From: JAEZHK01 sp964575255
GTDB lineage: Bacteria > Bacillota > Clostridia > Christensenellales > Aristaeellaceae
Assembly: GCA_964575255.1 (NCBI GenBank)
Contig: CAZNPZ010000037.1
Span: 1-26,552, forward strand
DNA length: 26,552 nt
Direction: 5' to 3'
A program made the position numbers and the translations under genes. The notes beneath the pieces were generated by a model. It did not search any database, was not told where the DNA came from, and saw nothing but the letters and a program-made list of their open reading frames with translations. The first letter of the stretch is position 1. Each line of letters starts with the position of its first letter. This document shows positions 7,294 to 14,902 of this stretch, one piece after another.

Positions 7294-8412
7294 CTATAGT
7301 TCGCTGCCCAGCTGGCGCGCCGTGACCCAGATGTCCCCGACAGGCAGCTCCTCGTCAGCCGGCTCCGCGTCGGACGCCTCGTCTTCAGCCGGCGGTTGCT
7401 TTGCCGCCACGGCCTTCTTTTTGATTTCCTCAATCTCCTGCTCGTCCATCAGCGCGTCCAGGGACAGCCCGACCTCCACCGTCTGCCGCCCGCCCTCGAA
7501 TGTGTGCGAGTCGTTGATGATGAAGTAGCGCCCGAACACGCCCAGCACCGGGTCGTTGACCGCCGCCGCGTTGCCGGCAATCAGCTTCACCGCGCCGCGC
7601 ACGCCGATGATGCCGCTCATCGAGATCTGCTGTTCCGGCCCTTTCAGCAGTTCCTTAGCCTGCGTAACGGGCGGCATCTTGTCCTTGGAGGTTTCCACCG
7701 CCTGCAGGATGCCGTACTTCCTGCGCGCTTCCGTGTCGATCTCGGATGCCAGCGTCGCGCCCTTGTCGCTGACCACCACGGCCTGCGTGATGGCGTCCTC
7801 CAGCGAGTCGCTCACCTGGCCGTCCACCACCGTGGAGGCAGGCGACAGGATGAAGGGCGCGTATTCCTGCCCGACGATAGCCACGGTCAGCTTGCCCTGG
7901 TCCATCCGCAGGATGTACTTGTAGCCCGTGACCGCGGCGACCTTGGTCCACGCGCCCATGATGGCCTCGTAGGCCGGCTTCCCGATGTGCGCGAAAGACA
8001 GCGCCAGCCCCGCGTCCGACGGCATGCTTCCCACCGGGAACCCCAGCCCGGCCGCCACCTGCCGGGTGATGTCCTTGGCGGTCATCGCGGTGAAGTTCTG
8101 CGCGATTTTGCTCTTGAGCGCGTATACCAGCCCGTCGTAGGCGTGAATCGTTCGCGCCGATGAGCTCAGCCCCTTTTCCACGCTGAACACGTAGCCACGG
8201 AACAGTTCGACCGACCCCTTGAACAGCTGTAGCATCTCGCCTAGCCCGATGCGACCCGTGACGATGCCGCCCGCCCCGGCGCGGTTCCCAGCCAGCACCT
8301 GGATGTCCAGCGTCCGCGCCGCCTGCTTGTAGTCTCCAGCCCAGGTCGCGGAGGTCACCAGCCGCGTGATATCGTGCGCCACGCCCCCGTCCTGCGTGTA
8401 AACCACCCTCAT
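7294..8412 (-). CDS. xkdQ: baseplate hub protein, XkdQ-like
   Basis: 372 aa, ATG at 8412 after GGCAGGAGGTG. The start MRVVYTQDGGVAHDITRLVTSATWAGDYKQAARTLDIQVLAG and VELFRGYVFSVEKGLSSSARTIHAYDGLVYALKSKIAQNFTAMTAKDITRQVAAGLGFPVG are characteristic of XkdQ (T4 gp27-like hub). A long helical/strand domain then ends in GVFGRYFIINDSHTFEGGRQTVEVGLSLD. The C-terminal 40 residues are Glu/Ala/Lys-rich (KKKAVAAKQPPAEDEASDAEPADEELP), probably flexible. Three copies would form the hub at the tail tip. No catalytic residues of a hydrolase are visible. Confidence 0.85.
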   Translation of the reverse strand: MRVVYTQDGGVAHDITRLVTSATWAGDYKQAARTLDIQVLAGNRAGAGGIVTGRIGLGEMLQLFKGSVELFRGYVFSVEKGLSSSARTIHAYDGLVYALKSKIAQNFTAMTAKDITRQVAAGLGFPVGSMPSDAGLALSFAHIGKPAYEAIMGAWTKVAAVTGYKYILRMDQGKLTVAIVGQEYAPFILSPASTVVDGQVSDSLEDAITQAVVVSDKGATLASEIDTEARRKYGILQAVETSKDKMPPVTQAKELLKGPEQQISMSGIIGVRGAVKLIAGNAAAVNDPVLGVFGRYFIINDSHTFEGGRQTVEVGLSLDALMDEQEIEEIKKKAVAAKQPPAEDEASDAEPADEELPVGDIWVTARQLGSEL

Positions 8413-8428
8413 GCGGCACCTCCTGCCG

Positions 8429-9010
8429 TTATATTTCCAGCGTCTGCGTCGGGGTTGGGTATCGGTCTGTCACGAAGCCGGGCAACAAGGGCCGCGCGGT
8501 GGGATATCGCGACGTCCGGGTGTAGCGCGGGTTGACCGGAGCGGCCGCCGCCGTCCGGGGCTGCGGGCGCGGGTGCAGCGTGAACACGCTGGCCGCCGCC
8601 GCCGTCACGTCCAGGGTCACGTACTCGGTCAGCGACATCTCGTACTCCACGTCCCCAGACACCTTGCGCAGGGAGGAGCTGAAGCTCTCGATGACCACCG
8701 GCATGCTCACGTCGACCGCGCCGCCTGCGATGACCAGCTTCACGATGACGCCACCCTCCGCCCAGCTGCGCAACAGGTCAGCCGCCGCCTGCGGGTCCGG
8801 GATGTTTCGGTAGGTGCAGACCGACGTGTACCGCGCCGGGAAGTAACTGGACAGGCTCAGCGACCGCAGCCTGCGCATCCCCGGCAGCAGCGCGCCGCCC
8901 GCTTCGTGCAGGGTCACCTTTTCATGGTCCGCCCCGGCGTTCAGCGTAATTTTTTCCGGCAGGATGGGCAGGCGGATTCGTACCGCCTTTGCCGTCAGAT
9001 AAACCTCAAC
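8429..9010 (-). CDS. xkdP: baseplate/tail protein, XkdP-like
   Basis: 193 aa. GTG at 9010 is chosen because GAGGAGG is 8 nt upstream; longer frames overlap the tape measure gene. The N-terminus MVEVYLTAKAVRIRLPILPEKITLNAGADHEKVTLHEAGGALLPGMRRLRSLSLSSYFPARY fits XkdP, followed by DLLRSWAEGGVIVKLVIAGGAVDVSMPVVIESFSSSLRKVSGDVEYEMSLTEYVTL. Family members usually end with a LysM peptidoglycan-binding domain; none is visible here. The last 50 residues are Pro/Arg/Thr-rich and probably unstructured. It should bind the tube end near the hub. Confidence 0.78.
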   Translation of the reverse strand, partial: VEVYLTAKAVRIRLPILPEKITLNAGADHEKVTLHEAGGALLPGMRRLRSLSLSSYFPARYTSVCTYRNIPDPQAAADLLRSWAEGGVIVKLVIAGGAVDVSMPVVIESFSSSLRKVSGDVEYEMSLTEYVTLDVTAAAASVFTLHPRPQPRTAAAAPVNPRYTRTSRYPTARPLLPGFVTDRYPTPTQTLEI

Positions 9011-9026
9011 CACAGGCCGCCCCTCC

Positions 9027-11444
9027 TCATGCCATGTTGTAGACAGCGCGTTCCAGGCCACGGACGAACTCCGCCGCCAGCTGCTCCCCGTTCCGGTTCG
9101 CGCCGGAGATGTTAACGGTCACGCCGCTGATGTTCACGCCGCCGCCCCTGCGGTTCCCCTGGTCGCGGTACTCCCCGGCCTCGCCGGACGGCAGCACCGC
9201 CTCGCCCTTGTGCAGAAGCGTCGGGTAGCCGTCAAACGGCACGCGCTTGATGCCGGCCGCATTCTTCTTCAGGATCGGCTGGTTGAGCGGGTTCCCGCCG
9301 GCGGGGTTGGGGATGAAGCTGAGCAGCACTGTGCCATTGATTGCCTCACCATTGAGTAGGGAAACCATCGGCCCCGTCATGGCGCTTGTGTCCGGGTCGA
9401 TCTGGACCTTTGCCGGCGGGAACGATGGCTTTCTGCCAAAGAGGAGGTCCATCCCGGTGTAGCCCTTGGCCTCCGCGGCCTGCAATCCGGCCACGGGGGG
9501 GGAGGACAGCATTTTGGGGATTTCCTGGGCGGCCTTCTCGAAATCCTTCTTCGCCTGCCCGGATTTGATCCAGCCCGTGATCCCCGCAGCCGCGGCCAGG
9601 GCGCCCAGCCCCGTGATGGCCGCTCCGATGACCGTCCCCGCGCCGGCCAGGCTTGCCCCTGCCCCGGCAGCCGGTAACCCTGCAGGCAGCCCCAAAGGCG
9701 TGCCCCCGCTGGGGAGTCCCATTGTAGGCATTCCCGGGCCTAATGCCGGAATCGGAGGAACCGCGGGCAGGAATGTGGGCGTCCCGCCGGAAGGCATGTT
9801 CGGCATACTGTTCCCGTTCCCGCCGCCATTGCCGTTGTTGTAGTTGGGCCCCTTGAAGGTGTTGTAGTTCGGCCCGGCAAAGGTGTTTGTGTTTGGCCCG
9901 GCTTTCGGCGTGGTGCTGCCGGGTTTGTTGAGGACGGTATCCTGCGCGGGCGGCGTCGCGGACGGCGTGGTATTGCCCCGGCCGAACAGGCGGCCCAGGA
10001 AGTCCCCGGCGCCTCCGAAGAAATTGCCCACCGCCTTGCCGGTCTTCACGCCCCAGTTGATCAGCTTGAAACCGGCAAACGCCAGCGCGATCTGCGGCAG
10101 GAACTGGATAATCCCCGCGATGACCGGCTCGATTTTGTCCCAGTTCTGCGCCAACCCGTTGAGCCAGTTGATGAGCGTGTTCACCAGCTGGTCAATCGCG
10201 CCGGTGATCCCGCCCAGCACCTTCTCTCCGTCCACGTCAACGCCCGCGAAAGCGTTGGCGATAAAGTCCCGGAAGGGCTTGAGCATGTTCCACTTCTCGT
10301 TCGCCCAGGCGGCGATGGGCTCGAAAAATGCCTTCAGGTCGTCCCAGAGCTGGCTCAGCTTCGGAACTGTATCTGCAATCCAGGTACCGATTGTGGTGCC
10401 CATGTCGGCCATCCGCTGGGCCACTGTGTCCGCGTACGGCATCAGCTGGGTCAGCATCGGCGTCAGGGCGTCGAGGATGTTCGCCCCCGCCTGCATGACG
10501 CCGCCCTCCAGCGTCCCCTTGAAGGAGTCCCATAAACCCGCTCCAGTTGCGGCCTTCCTGGCCTCCGCGCCCATGAACCGCTCCGTCAGCGTGCGGCCCA
10601 TCTGATCTTTGACCCTGAACGGGTCTCCGTTCGCCGCAGCCATCGCCTCCTCGGTGACCTTGAAGCCGTACTCCGTCATGCGGCGGTACTGCCCCATGCC
10701 CATGTCCAGAATGGCCTCGACCGCGTCCCAGGTGGTACTGCCCTTCCTTTGCGCCGCCATGTCCTGGGCGGTGCGCAGAATTCCTTTCGCCGCCTCCACG
10801 TCTCCGCCGGTTCCAGCCAGGGCGTGCGCGCCGCCAGCGAAGACATCATCCACGGATGCGGTCGTTTTTGCCGCAAAGTCAAGCAGCCAATCCGTGTACG
10901 CCTTGGCCTTTGTCTGCACCTGGTTCTCCGTCAGGTTTCGGTTCGCGGCGAATACGTTGTGCTCGATGCTCGCCTGGTACTGCTGCAGCGTCGCGCCCTT
11001 GCCCAGCGTGTAGCCCAAAGCGCCCCCGGCAATCCCCAGGCCGATAGTTACCCCTTTGGCCAGGGATTTGAGCAGGTCGCCCGCCTTCCTCAGCCCCGCC
11101 AGCGCCATGTCCTTGAGTTTCAGCGTGACCATCACCGGCTTCTTCACCAGGTTTTTGATGTCATTTGTCACCGGCCGCATGTCCCGCTTAAAGTTCTGCG
11201 TCCGCGCCGCGATGTTGATGCGCAGGTCCTTGATCTTGTCCATCTGCTTCCGCACGTCCGCGATGGCGCCGGTCGCCTGGCGGCTTTGGATTTTGATTTC
11301 ACGGCGCTTCTTGGCTTCCCGGTCCAGCACCCGCGCCGCCGCGGTCACCTGCTGCTGGAACTTGGACGTAGCCGTGGCCGCCCGACGCATCCCGCTGGAG
11401 TAGTTCTCCTTCATGTTGAAGAAGGTCGTTACCGTCCGCGCCAT
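9027..11444 (-). CDS. tape measure protein
   Basis: 805 aa, the longest gene, ATG at 11444 after GAGGAGATGAG. The N-terminal 130 residues are charged and helical (FQQQVTAAARVLDREAKKRREIKIQSRQATGAIADVRKQMDKIKDL). Hydrophobic stretches are at about 130-150 (GVTIGLGIAGGALGYTLGKG), 445-465 (AGIIQFLPQIALAFAGF) and 610-640 (GTVIGAAITGLGALAAAAGITGW). A Gly/Pro/Asn-rich linker with repeated GPNxNTF/GPNYN units (about 510-550) follows the second. At roughly 1.5 angstrom per residue (the usual rule) it would predict a tail near 120 nm. The C-terminal AGIKRVPFDGYPTLLHKGEAVLPSGEAGEYR matches the tail tape-measure end motif (Y-P-T-L-L-H-K-G-E-A-V-L). It also guides DNA ejection. Confidence 0.93.
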   Translation of the reverse strand: MARTVTTFFNMKENYSSGMRRAATATSKFQQQVTAAARVLDREAKKRREIKIQSRQATGAIADVRKQMDKIKDLRINIAARTQNFKRDMRPVTNDIKNLVKKPVMVTLKLKDMALAGLRKAGDLLKSLAKGVTIGLGIAGGALGYTLGKGATLQQYQASIEHNVFAANRNLTENQVQTKAKAYTDWLLDFAAKTTASVDDVFAGGAHALAGTGGDVEAAKGILRTAQDMAAQRKGSTTWDAVEAILDMGMGQYRRMTEYGFKVTEEAMAAANGDPFRVKDQMGRTLTERFMGAEARKAATGAGLWDSFKGTLEGGVMQAGANILDALTPMLTQLMPYADTVAQRMADMGTTIGTWIADTVPKLSQLWDDLKAFFEPIAAWANEKWNMLKPFRDFIANAFAGVDVDGEKVLGGITGAIDQLVNTLINWLNGLAQNWDKIEPVIAGIIQFLPQIALAFAGFKLINWGVKTGKAVGNFFGGAGDFLGRLFGRGNTTPSATPPAQDTVLNKPGSTTPKAGPNTNTFAGPNYNTFKGPNYNNGNGGGNGNSMPNMPSGGTPTFLPAVPPIPALGPGMPTMGLPSGGTPLGLPAGLPAAGAGASLAGAGTVIGAAITGLGALAAAAGITGWIKSGQAKKDFEKAAQEIPKMLSSPPVAGLQAAEAKGYTGMDLLFGRKPSFPPAKVQIDPDTSAMTGPMVSLLNGEAINGTVLLSFIPNPAGGNPLNQPILKKNAAGIKRVPFDGYPTLLHKGEAVLPSGEAGEYRDQGNRRGGGVNISGVTVNISGANRNGEQLAAEFVRGLERAVYNMA

Positions 11445-11448
11445 GCTC

Positions 11449-11655
11449 TCATCTCCTCATCTGCAGGATGTCAACCGTCGGAAACACGTTCCGCGACGAC
11501 TTCAGCACGTCCTCGATGCCCTCGCGTTCATGCTCAAAAAACGCCCGGATCACCAACCGCTCACCCGGCGGCATCCCATAGAAAACGGACGGCCTGATGC
11601 CATGACGTGTCCAGTAGTAGTACATCATTTCCACCAGACCGTCCGTCTTGATTAG
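11449..11655 (-). CDS. -1 frame extension of the tail assembly chaperone (long form)
   Basis: 68 codons read only after the -1 shift at 11655-11661, giving a fusion of 209 aa. The sequence YYYWTRHGIRPSVFYGMPPGERLVIRAFFEHEREGIEDVLK resembles the short second chaperone ORF found between XkdN and the tape measure gene in many myophages. A stand-alone GTG start at 11634 has no ribosome binding site, so expression by frameshifting is preferred. As with lambda gpGT, the extension should recruit tube subunits to the chaperone-tape measure complex; this role is inferred from the family. It ends 5 nt before the tape measure gene. Confidence 0.8.
   Translation of the reverse strand, partial: LIKTDGLVEMMYYYWTRHGIRPSVFYGMPPGERLVIRAFFEHEREGIEDVLKSSRNVFPTVDILQMRR
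11585..11646 (-). promoter_or_regulatory. stem-loop 8 nt downstream of the slippery site
   Basis: On the minus strand ACGGACGGTCTGGTG (11646-11632) can pair over 15 bp, with two G-U pairs, with CATCAGGCCGTCCGT (11599-11585), with a loop of 32 nt. The distance from AAC to the stem is 8 nt, within the usual 5-9 nt window for a frameshift-stimulating hairpin or pseudoknot. Confidence 0.75.
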
Positions 11656-12077
11656 TTTTTTACCGATTCGACCGCGCCGTCACCATAGCCTGACAGCTCC
11701 TGGATCGCGTTGAACAGCTGCGCCACCTCGCCCGGCAACAGGAAGTTCTTCTCCTTCACCAGGATTTCAGGCGTCGCGGCCTCATAGGCCTCCAGGAGCT
11801 CGCGGCTCTTCAGGTCCGGGTCGATGCACCCGTACAGCACCGTCATGCACTGCAACGTGCTGCCGTCCATGTTTTCCAGCTCGCCCTTCTTGGACAGTTT
11901 CATCGCGGCGTCCTGCGCGTCCTGAATCTCCTCGCCAGTCAGCGCCCGCAGCGTGAAAATGACAGGCTCTCCCACCGTTTCGCTCAGGCGCTTGATTTCC
12001 ACCTTCTTTTTGGGGACCAGCCGCAGCTTGCCCCGGTCAGCGCCCAGCAGGACCGCCAGGGTTGTCTTTGCGCTCAC
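11652..12077 (-). CDS. xkdN: tail assembly chaperone, short form (XkdN-like)
   Basis: 141 aa. The start is GTG at 12077, because AAGGAGGG is 4-5 nt upstream; an ATG at 12095 lies inside the preceding gene upstream of this site. It matches the XkdN/gpG-type chaperone by position and by VEIKRLSETVGEPVIFTLRALTGEEIQDAQDAA and FLLPGEVAQLFNAIQELSGYG. The frame stops (TAA, 11652-11654) immediately after the heptamer A_AAA_AAC (11661-11655), where a fraction of ribosomes should shift to -1 and make a longer form. These proteins coat the tape measure during tail assembly and are absent from the finished virion. Confidence 0.88.
   Translation of the reverse strand: MSAKTTLAVLLGADRGKLRLVPKKKVEIKRLSETVGEPVIFTLRALTGEEIQDAQDAAMKLSKKGELENMDGSTLQCMTVLYGCIDPDLKSRELLEAYEAATPEILVKEKNFLLPGEVAQLFNAIQELSGYGDGAVESVKN
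11655..11661 (-). promoter_or_regulatory. -1 ribosomal frameshift slippery site A_AAA_AAC
   Basis: Minus-strand heptamer A AAA AAC in zero-frame phase GTA-AAA-AAC, directly before a TAA stop, a canonical X_XXY_YYZ sequence that slips strongly in bacteria. Shifting gives the frame L-I-K-T-D-G-L-V-E-M-M, which runs open for 68 codons to the stop at 11449. Confidence 0.88.
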
Positions 12078-12087
12078 AGTTCCCTCC

Positions 12088-12534
12088 TTAGGCATGGCTC
12101 ACCACGCTGACCGGCTCCCAGTCCGTAAACGTGAACGGCATCTCCTGCTCTCCGATCACGCCAAGCTCCCAGTTGACAAGCGGCAGCGTGGTAAACTGCA
12201 CGCCCTTGAGCAGCACGCGCTCCGTGCCGAATGCGGCGGGGTCTGCCAGTTGAGACAGCAGCGTAAACTCAGGGTTCACGCCTCCCTTGACCGACGCGCT
12301 CAGCTTGTTGATGGCACGGCTGAATACGTGGTGGATTCTCAGCGTGCCGGAGCCGTTGTAACCCAGCATCTTTTGCCCGTCTGCCAGTTTCCCGGCCTGC
12401 TTGACGACCTCCTGCTGGATTTCCAGAGAAGCCTCCAGCGCCTTTGCTTCAAAAACCAGTTCTCCGTCAAGCCAGGCTTTGCCATACGTTCCCGACATCA
12501 CCTGGGACGGTTTCCAACTCGCGGCGTTCGCCAT
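12088..12534 (-). CDS. xkdM: tail tube protein (XkdM-like)
   Basis: 148 aa, ATG at 12534 preceded by GGGGGAAGAG. Typical for the XkdM family: KPSQVMSGTYGKAWLDGELVFEAKALEASLEIQQEVVKQAGKLADGQKMLGYNGSGTLRIHHVFSR, with the signature V-M-S-G-T-x-G-x-x-W-x-D-G. The gene then ends in beta strands (GVNPEFTLLSQLADPAAFGTERVLLKGVQFTTLPLVNWELGVIGEQEMPFTFTDWE). It builds the inner tube on which the sheath contracts, and its place after the sheath gene is standard. Confidence 0.92.
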   Translation of the reverse strand: MANAASWKPSQVMSGTYGKAWLDGELVFEAKALEASLEIQQEVVKQAGKLADGQKMLGYNGSGTLRIHHVFSRAINKLSASVKGGVNPEFTLLSQLADPAAFGTERVLLKGVQFTTLPLVNWELGVIGEQEMPFTFTDWEPVSVVSHA

Positions 12535-12547
12535 TTACTCTTCCCCC

Positions 12548-13648
12548 TTACAGATTGAACGTGATTTCCACGTCCTCGATCGCATCCACCGGCCGGACCG
12601 TTCCCAGCAGGTACAGCTTGTCGTCGGTATCGGCCTCGCGGATCTGGCCCTCGTCCATCGCCTCCACTTCAGCCGTGGACATGATGGTTTTCAGGTAGGT
12701 CCTGGTGGCCTCCAGGTCGATGTCCAGCACGCTGGTACCGGCGCGGAGCACCTCAGCGGCTTCCAGCGCACGCAGGTAGTCCAGGATGGCCGCGATCAGC
12801 AGCTGCTTGTGGACCACGTCATTGGGCATTTTGCCGATGTAGCTGTCTTCGACGGCGATGCGCACGTCCTCCTCGATCCGGTTGAGGATGCGGACGACTT
12901 TGATTTTGCGCCACTCCGGCCCGTAGTCCGCGCCCACGGTGGGCGTCACGGTGGTCAGGCTGGTCACGCCGCGGGCGATTTTGACCTTCTGCCCGTCGTG
13001 GTAGAGGATCAGCTTGCCGTCGCCAATGGCGGCGTCCGCTTCGGCGCGGGTCAGGTGCACGCAGTCCTCAATCAGCGGGATGACCTTGTAGGTCACGGAT
13101 TCCCACAGTTGCTGGCCCGCGATGACGCCCGCCATCAGCGGCAGCAGGGTATAGGATGGTGTCGTTACCGCCGCGCCGGCAATCGTGACGTCGCTGGTCT
13201 CGAAATTGATGATGGCGGGATGGTCCGGCGTGGTTGCGCCCGCCGCCAGGTACAGCGATTTCTTGCCGAGGTCGTCATAGGCGCCCTTCGCCCAGGTGAC
13301 AAACGCCGCCACCGTCGCCTCGCCCAGCCCGGCGACCGTGCATACGTCGAACCGCTGCGCCTCCAGCAGCGCGTAACCGTCCGACAGCGTCCCAGCCGCC
13401 TTGACGCAGGCCGCGATGACAGACAGCGGGCGGCCGTAGAAGGCATAGGTCAGCGCCGCAGCGTTCGCGTCCGTCCACGTATGAGCAGCCAGCGCCTCCG
13501 TCAGGCTGGAATAAACCTCAACCGCGTTGTCAGTGATGGCAGCATCCTGGATGACCAGGGCGACGCTGCCGACGCCGGCCGGGCTGATCGCGGCTTCCGC
13601 CGCCTCCTGAAATACCACCGATACGCTCGGCAGCCCCAATGCGCTCAT
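12548..13648 (-). CDS. xkdK: contractile tail sheath protein (XkdK-like)
   Basis: 366 aa, starting ATG at 13648. N-terminal MSALGLPSVSVVFQEAAEAAI fits the sheath linker strand; SLYLAAG, NFETSDVTIAGAAV and YTLLPLMAGVIAGQQLWESVTYKVIPLIEDCVHLTRAEADAAIGDGKLILYHDGQKVKIARGVTSL are the family hallmark (D-G...K-I-A-R-G-V-T-S-L). The C-terminal domain (KIKVVRILNRIEEDVRIAVEDSYIGKMPNDVVHKQLLIAAILDYL) carries the strands that mesh between rings. It is shorter than Mu or PBSX sheaths, lacking the inserted domains. It shows that the virion is a myovirus. Confidence 0.92.
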   Translation of the reverse strand: MSALGLPSVSVVFQEAAEAAISPAGVGSVALVIQDAAITDNAVEVYSSLTEALAAHTWTDANAAALTYAFYGRPLSVIAACVKAAGTLSDGYALLEAQRFDVCTVAGLGEATVAAFVTWAKGAYDDLGKKSLYLAAGATTPDHPAIINFETSDVTIAGAAVTTPSYTLLPLMAGVIAGQQLWESVTYKVIPLIEDCVHLTRAEADAAIGDGKLILYHDGQKVKIARGVTSLTTVTPTVGADYGPEWRKIKVVRILNRIEEDVRIAVEDSYIGKMPNDVVHKQLLIAAILDYLRALEAAEVLRAGTSVLDIDLEATRTYLKTIMSTAEVEAMDEGQIREADTDDKLYLLGTVRPVDAIEDVEITFNL

Positions 13649-14106
13649 GTGTTCTCCTCCGTACTCATGTTGATTTCTGCCTCACCCAGCAGTGTGACAG
13701 CGGGCTCCTCCCGCTCCAGGTATCCGCACAGCGCCAGACTCGCATACACGACATCCTCGCGCTCCTCTGCGTTGAAGTCCTCCATCCGCAGCACCGTTCC
13801 GTCCGGCGCCGTCAGGCTGTTCTCGCGCCCGAACCGCACCTCCAGCTTCTCTACCGCGTCGAACAGGTCGGCCTGCACGGCGTTCCCGGCTGCGTCCTCC
13901 CGCGGGAAGTACACGACCTGCCAGCGCACCTTGAACTCGTGGATGCTGGACGCGACGTGCCTGGGTCCCCACGGCATCATCTGAATCATCAGGGCCGGGC
14001 GCTTAAACCCGACCGGGAGGTTGCTTTCGTGCAGCTGCGGCACCGCGCTTTTGGGAAACGCCTCCCGCAGTGCCTTTTTCAGTGCCAGCTGTGTCGCGGT
14101 CAGCAT
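13645..14106 (-). CDS. tail terminator-like protein (DUF6838 type)
   Basis: 153 aa, ATG at 14106 with GGGAGGTG upstream. Features of the myophage tail terminator family located before sheath genes: KKALREAFPKSAVPQLHESNLPVGFKRPALMIQMMPWGPRHVASSIHEFKVRWQVVYFP, then a beta/alpha end (LDEAVEKLEVRFG-like and MEDFNAEEREDVVYASLALCGYLERE). The pattern F-x-V-x-W-Q-V-V-Y-F-P is common in this group. It should form the ring that ends tail-tube growth and binds the neck. The stop overlaps the sheath start as ATGA. Confidence 0.75.
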   Translation of the reverse strand: MLTATQLALKKALREAFPKSAVPQLHESNLPVGFKRPALMIQMMPWGPRHVASSIHEFKVRWQVVYFPREDAAGNAVQADLFDAVEKLEVRFGRENSLTAPDGTVLRMEDFNAEEREDVVYASLALCGYLEREEPAVTLLGEAEINMSTEENT

Positions 14107-14579
14107 CAGCGCATCACCTCCCGCAGGGCGTCCTTGGCGAAGTCGTCCGCGATTTGGCCCATCTCGCGCTCAATCGCATCCTCGGCCTGCTCCCGGAAGA
14201 ACCGGCCCGGCACCCAGCCCTTGCCTGCCTTCTGCGCGGCCGCCTTCCGCTCGCTTGCGTCGGTTTTCCGGTGCCCCTTGTTCCCGATGCGCTTGCCCAC
14301 AATGTGGCCATCGTTGACCATGCTGGCGTAGTAGACTCTCGTGCCGATTTCCATTTGGTTTTTGTTGATTTTCTCCACCCACTCCTTGCCGAAGCCAGCA
14401 GATCGTTTCTGCAGCGACGCCCGCAGTCTGCCCTCGTCGTCCGGCGGTGCAAACGCGCTGAGCAACTGGAAGTGCCGTTCGCCCACCCTGACCTGCATCC
14501 GCTTGAGAGCCTCCGGCGCGTCCCGCGCGGCGCGGTTCAGGTCCTGGATGAAGTCGTTGAGCTGTACCGTCGAGATCAC
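14106..14579 (-). CDS. HK97 gp10-like neck/tail completion protein
   Basis: 157 aa; GTG at 14579 overlaps the previous stop (GTGA) and GGGAGG lies 7 nt upstream. It starts with a helix (QLNDFIQDLNRAARDAPEALKRMQVRVGERHFQLLSAFAPPDDEGRLRASLQKR) and then the typical gp10 segment MEIGTRVYYASMVNDGHIVGKRIGNKGHR, with A-x-x-V-N-D-G-H-x-V matching the neck-protein signature, and GRFFREQAEDAIEREM at the end. Such proteins sit at the head-tail interface and complete the tail. Homologous to the HK97-gp10 family by pattern. Confidence 0.82.
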   Translation of the reverse strand: MISTVQLNDFIQDLNRAARDAPEALKRMQVRVGERHFQLLSAFAPPDDEGRLRASLQKRSAGFGKEWVEKINKNQMEIGTRVYYASMVNDGHIVGKRIGNKGHRKTDASERKAAAQKAGKGWVPGRFFREQAEDAIEREMGQIADDFAKDALREVMR

Positions 14580-14902
14580 GCCTCATCCTCCCATCTGCCA
14601 TCGACCTCAAGATGATGGCCGCGCATGTTGTAGGGAGCCGCCAGGTGGAATTTTCCATGCCCCGGCACGTCCGCCACGTCGCCCTCCAGCACCGGGGCGG
14701 TCACGTGGAAGTAGAGCCGGAAGCTCTTCCCCGCCTCCACCATCGGCGCGCCCTGCGCGGCCGAGATGGTCTGCCGGGTCACCGCGCACGGAACCTTGCC
14801 CACCAGGCTCAGTGTCGGCGGCTGTGGCGTGCCGTATTCGTCCTCCGTCTGCGTCACCCGGTACAACGACGCGGTCAAATTCAGCATCCCGCCGTATCCC
14901 AT
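14576..14902 (-). CDS. head closure / head-tail joining protein
   Basis: 108 aa. ATG at 14902 overlaps the connector stop by one base. The small beta-barrel pattern fits head closure proteins (SPP1 gp16/HK97 gp7 type): LNLTASLYRVTQTEDEYGTPQPPTLSLVGKVPCAVTRQ, AGKSFRLYFHVTAPVLEGDVADV and a C-terminal HGKFHLAAPYNMRGHHLEVDGRWEDE. Proteins of this group start with a mobile hairpin and end with a W/G-rich strand. It seals the connector and binds the tail. Position between the connector and the gp10-like gene is canonical. Confidence 0.75.
   Translation of the reverse strand: MGYGGMLNLTASLYRVTQTEDEYGTPQPPTLSLVGKVPCAVTRQTISAAQGAPMVEAGKSFRLYFHVTAPVLEGDVADVPGHGKFHLAAPYNMRGHHLEVDGRWEDEA

Noticed and set aside
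11449..11634. Independent 61-aa gene with its own start
   Set aside because: GTG at 11634 has no Shine-Dalgarno, while the upstream slippery heptamer and stem explain its expression by frameshifting.
12401..13984. 527-aa plus-strand open frame opposite sheath and tube genes
   Set aside because: Antisense shadow: the minus-strand sheath, tube and terminator proteins are clearly recognisable, and the plus-strand product has no plausible domains.
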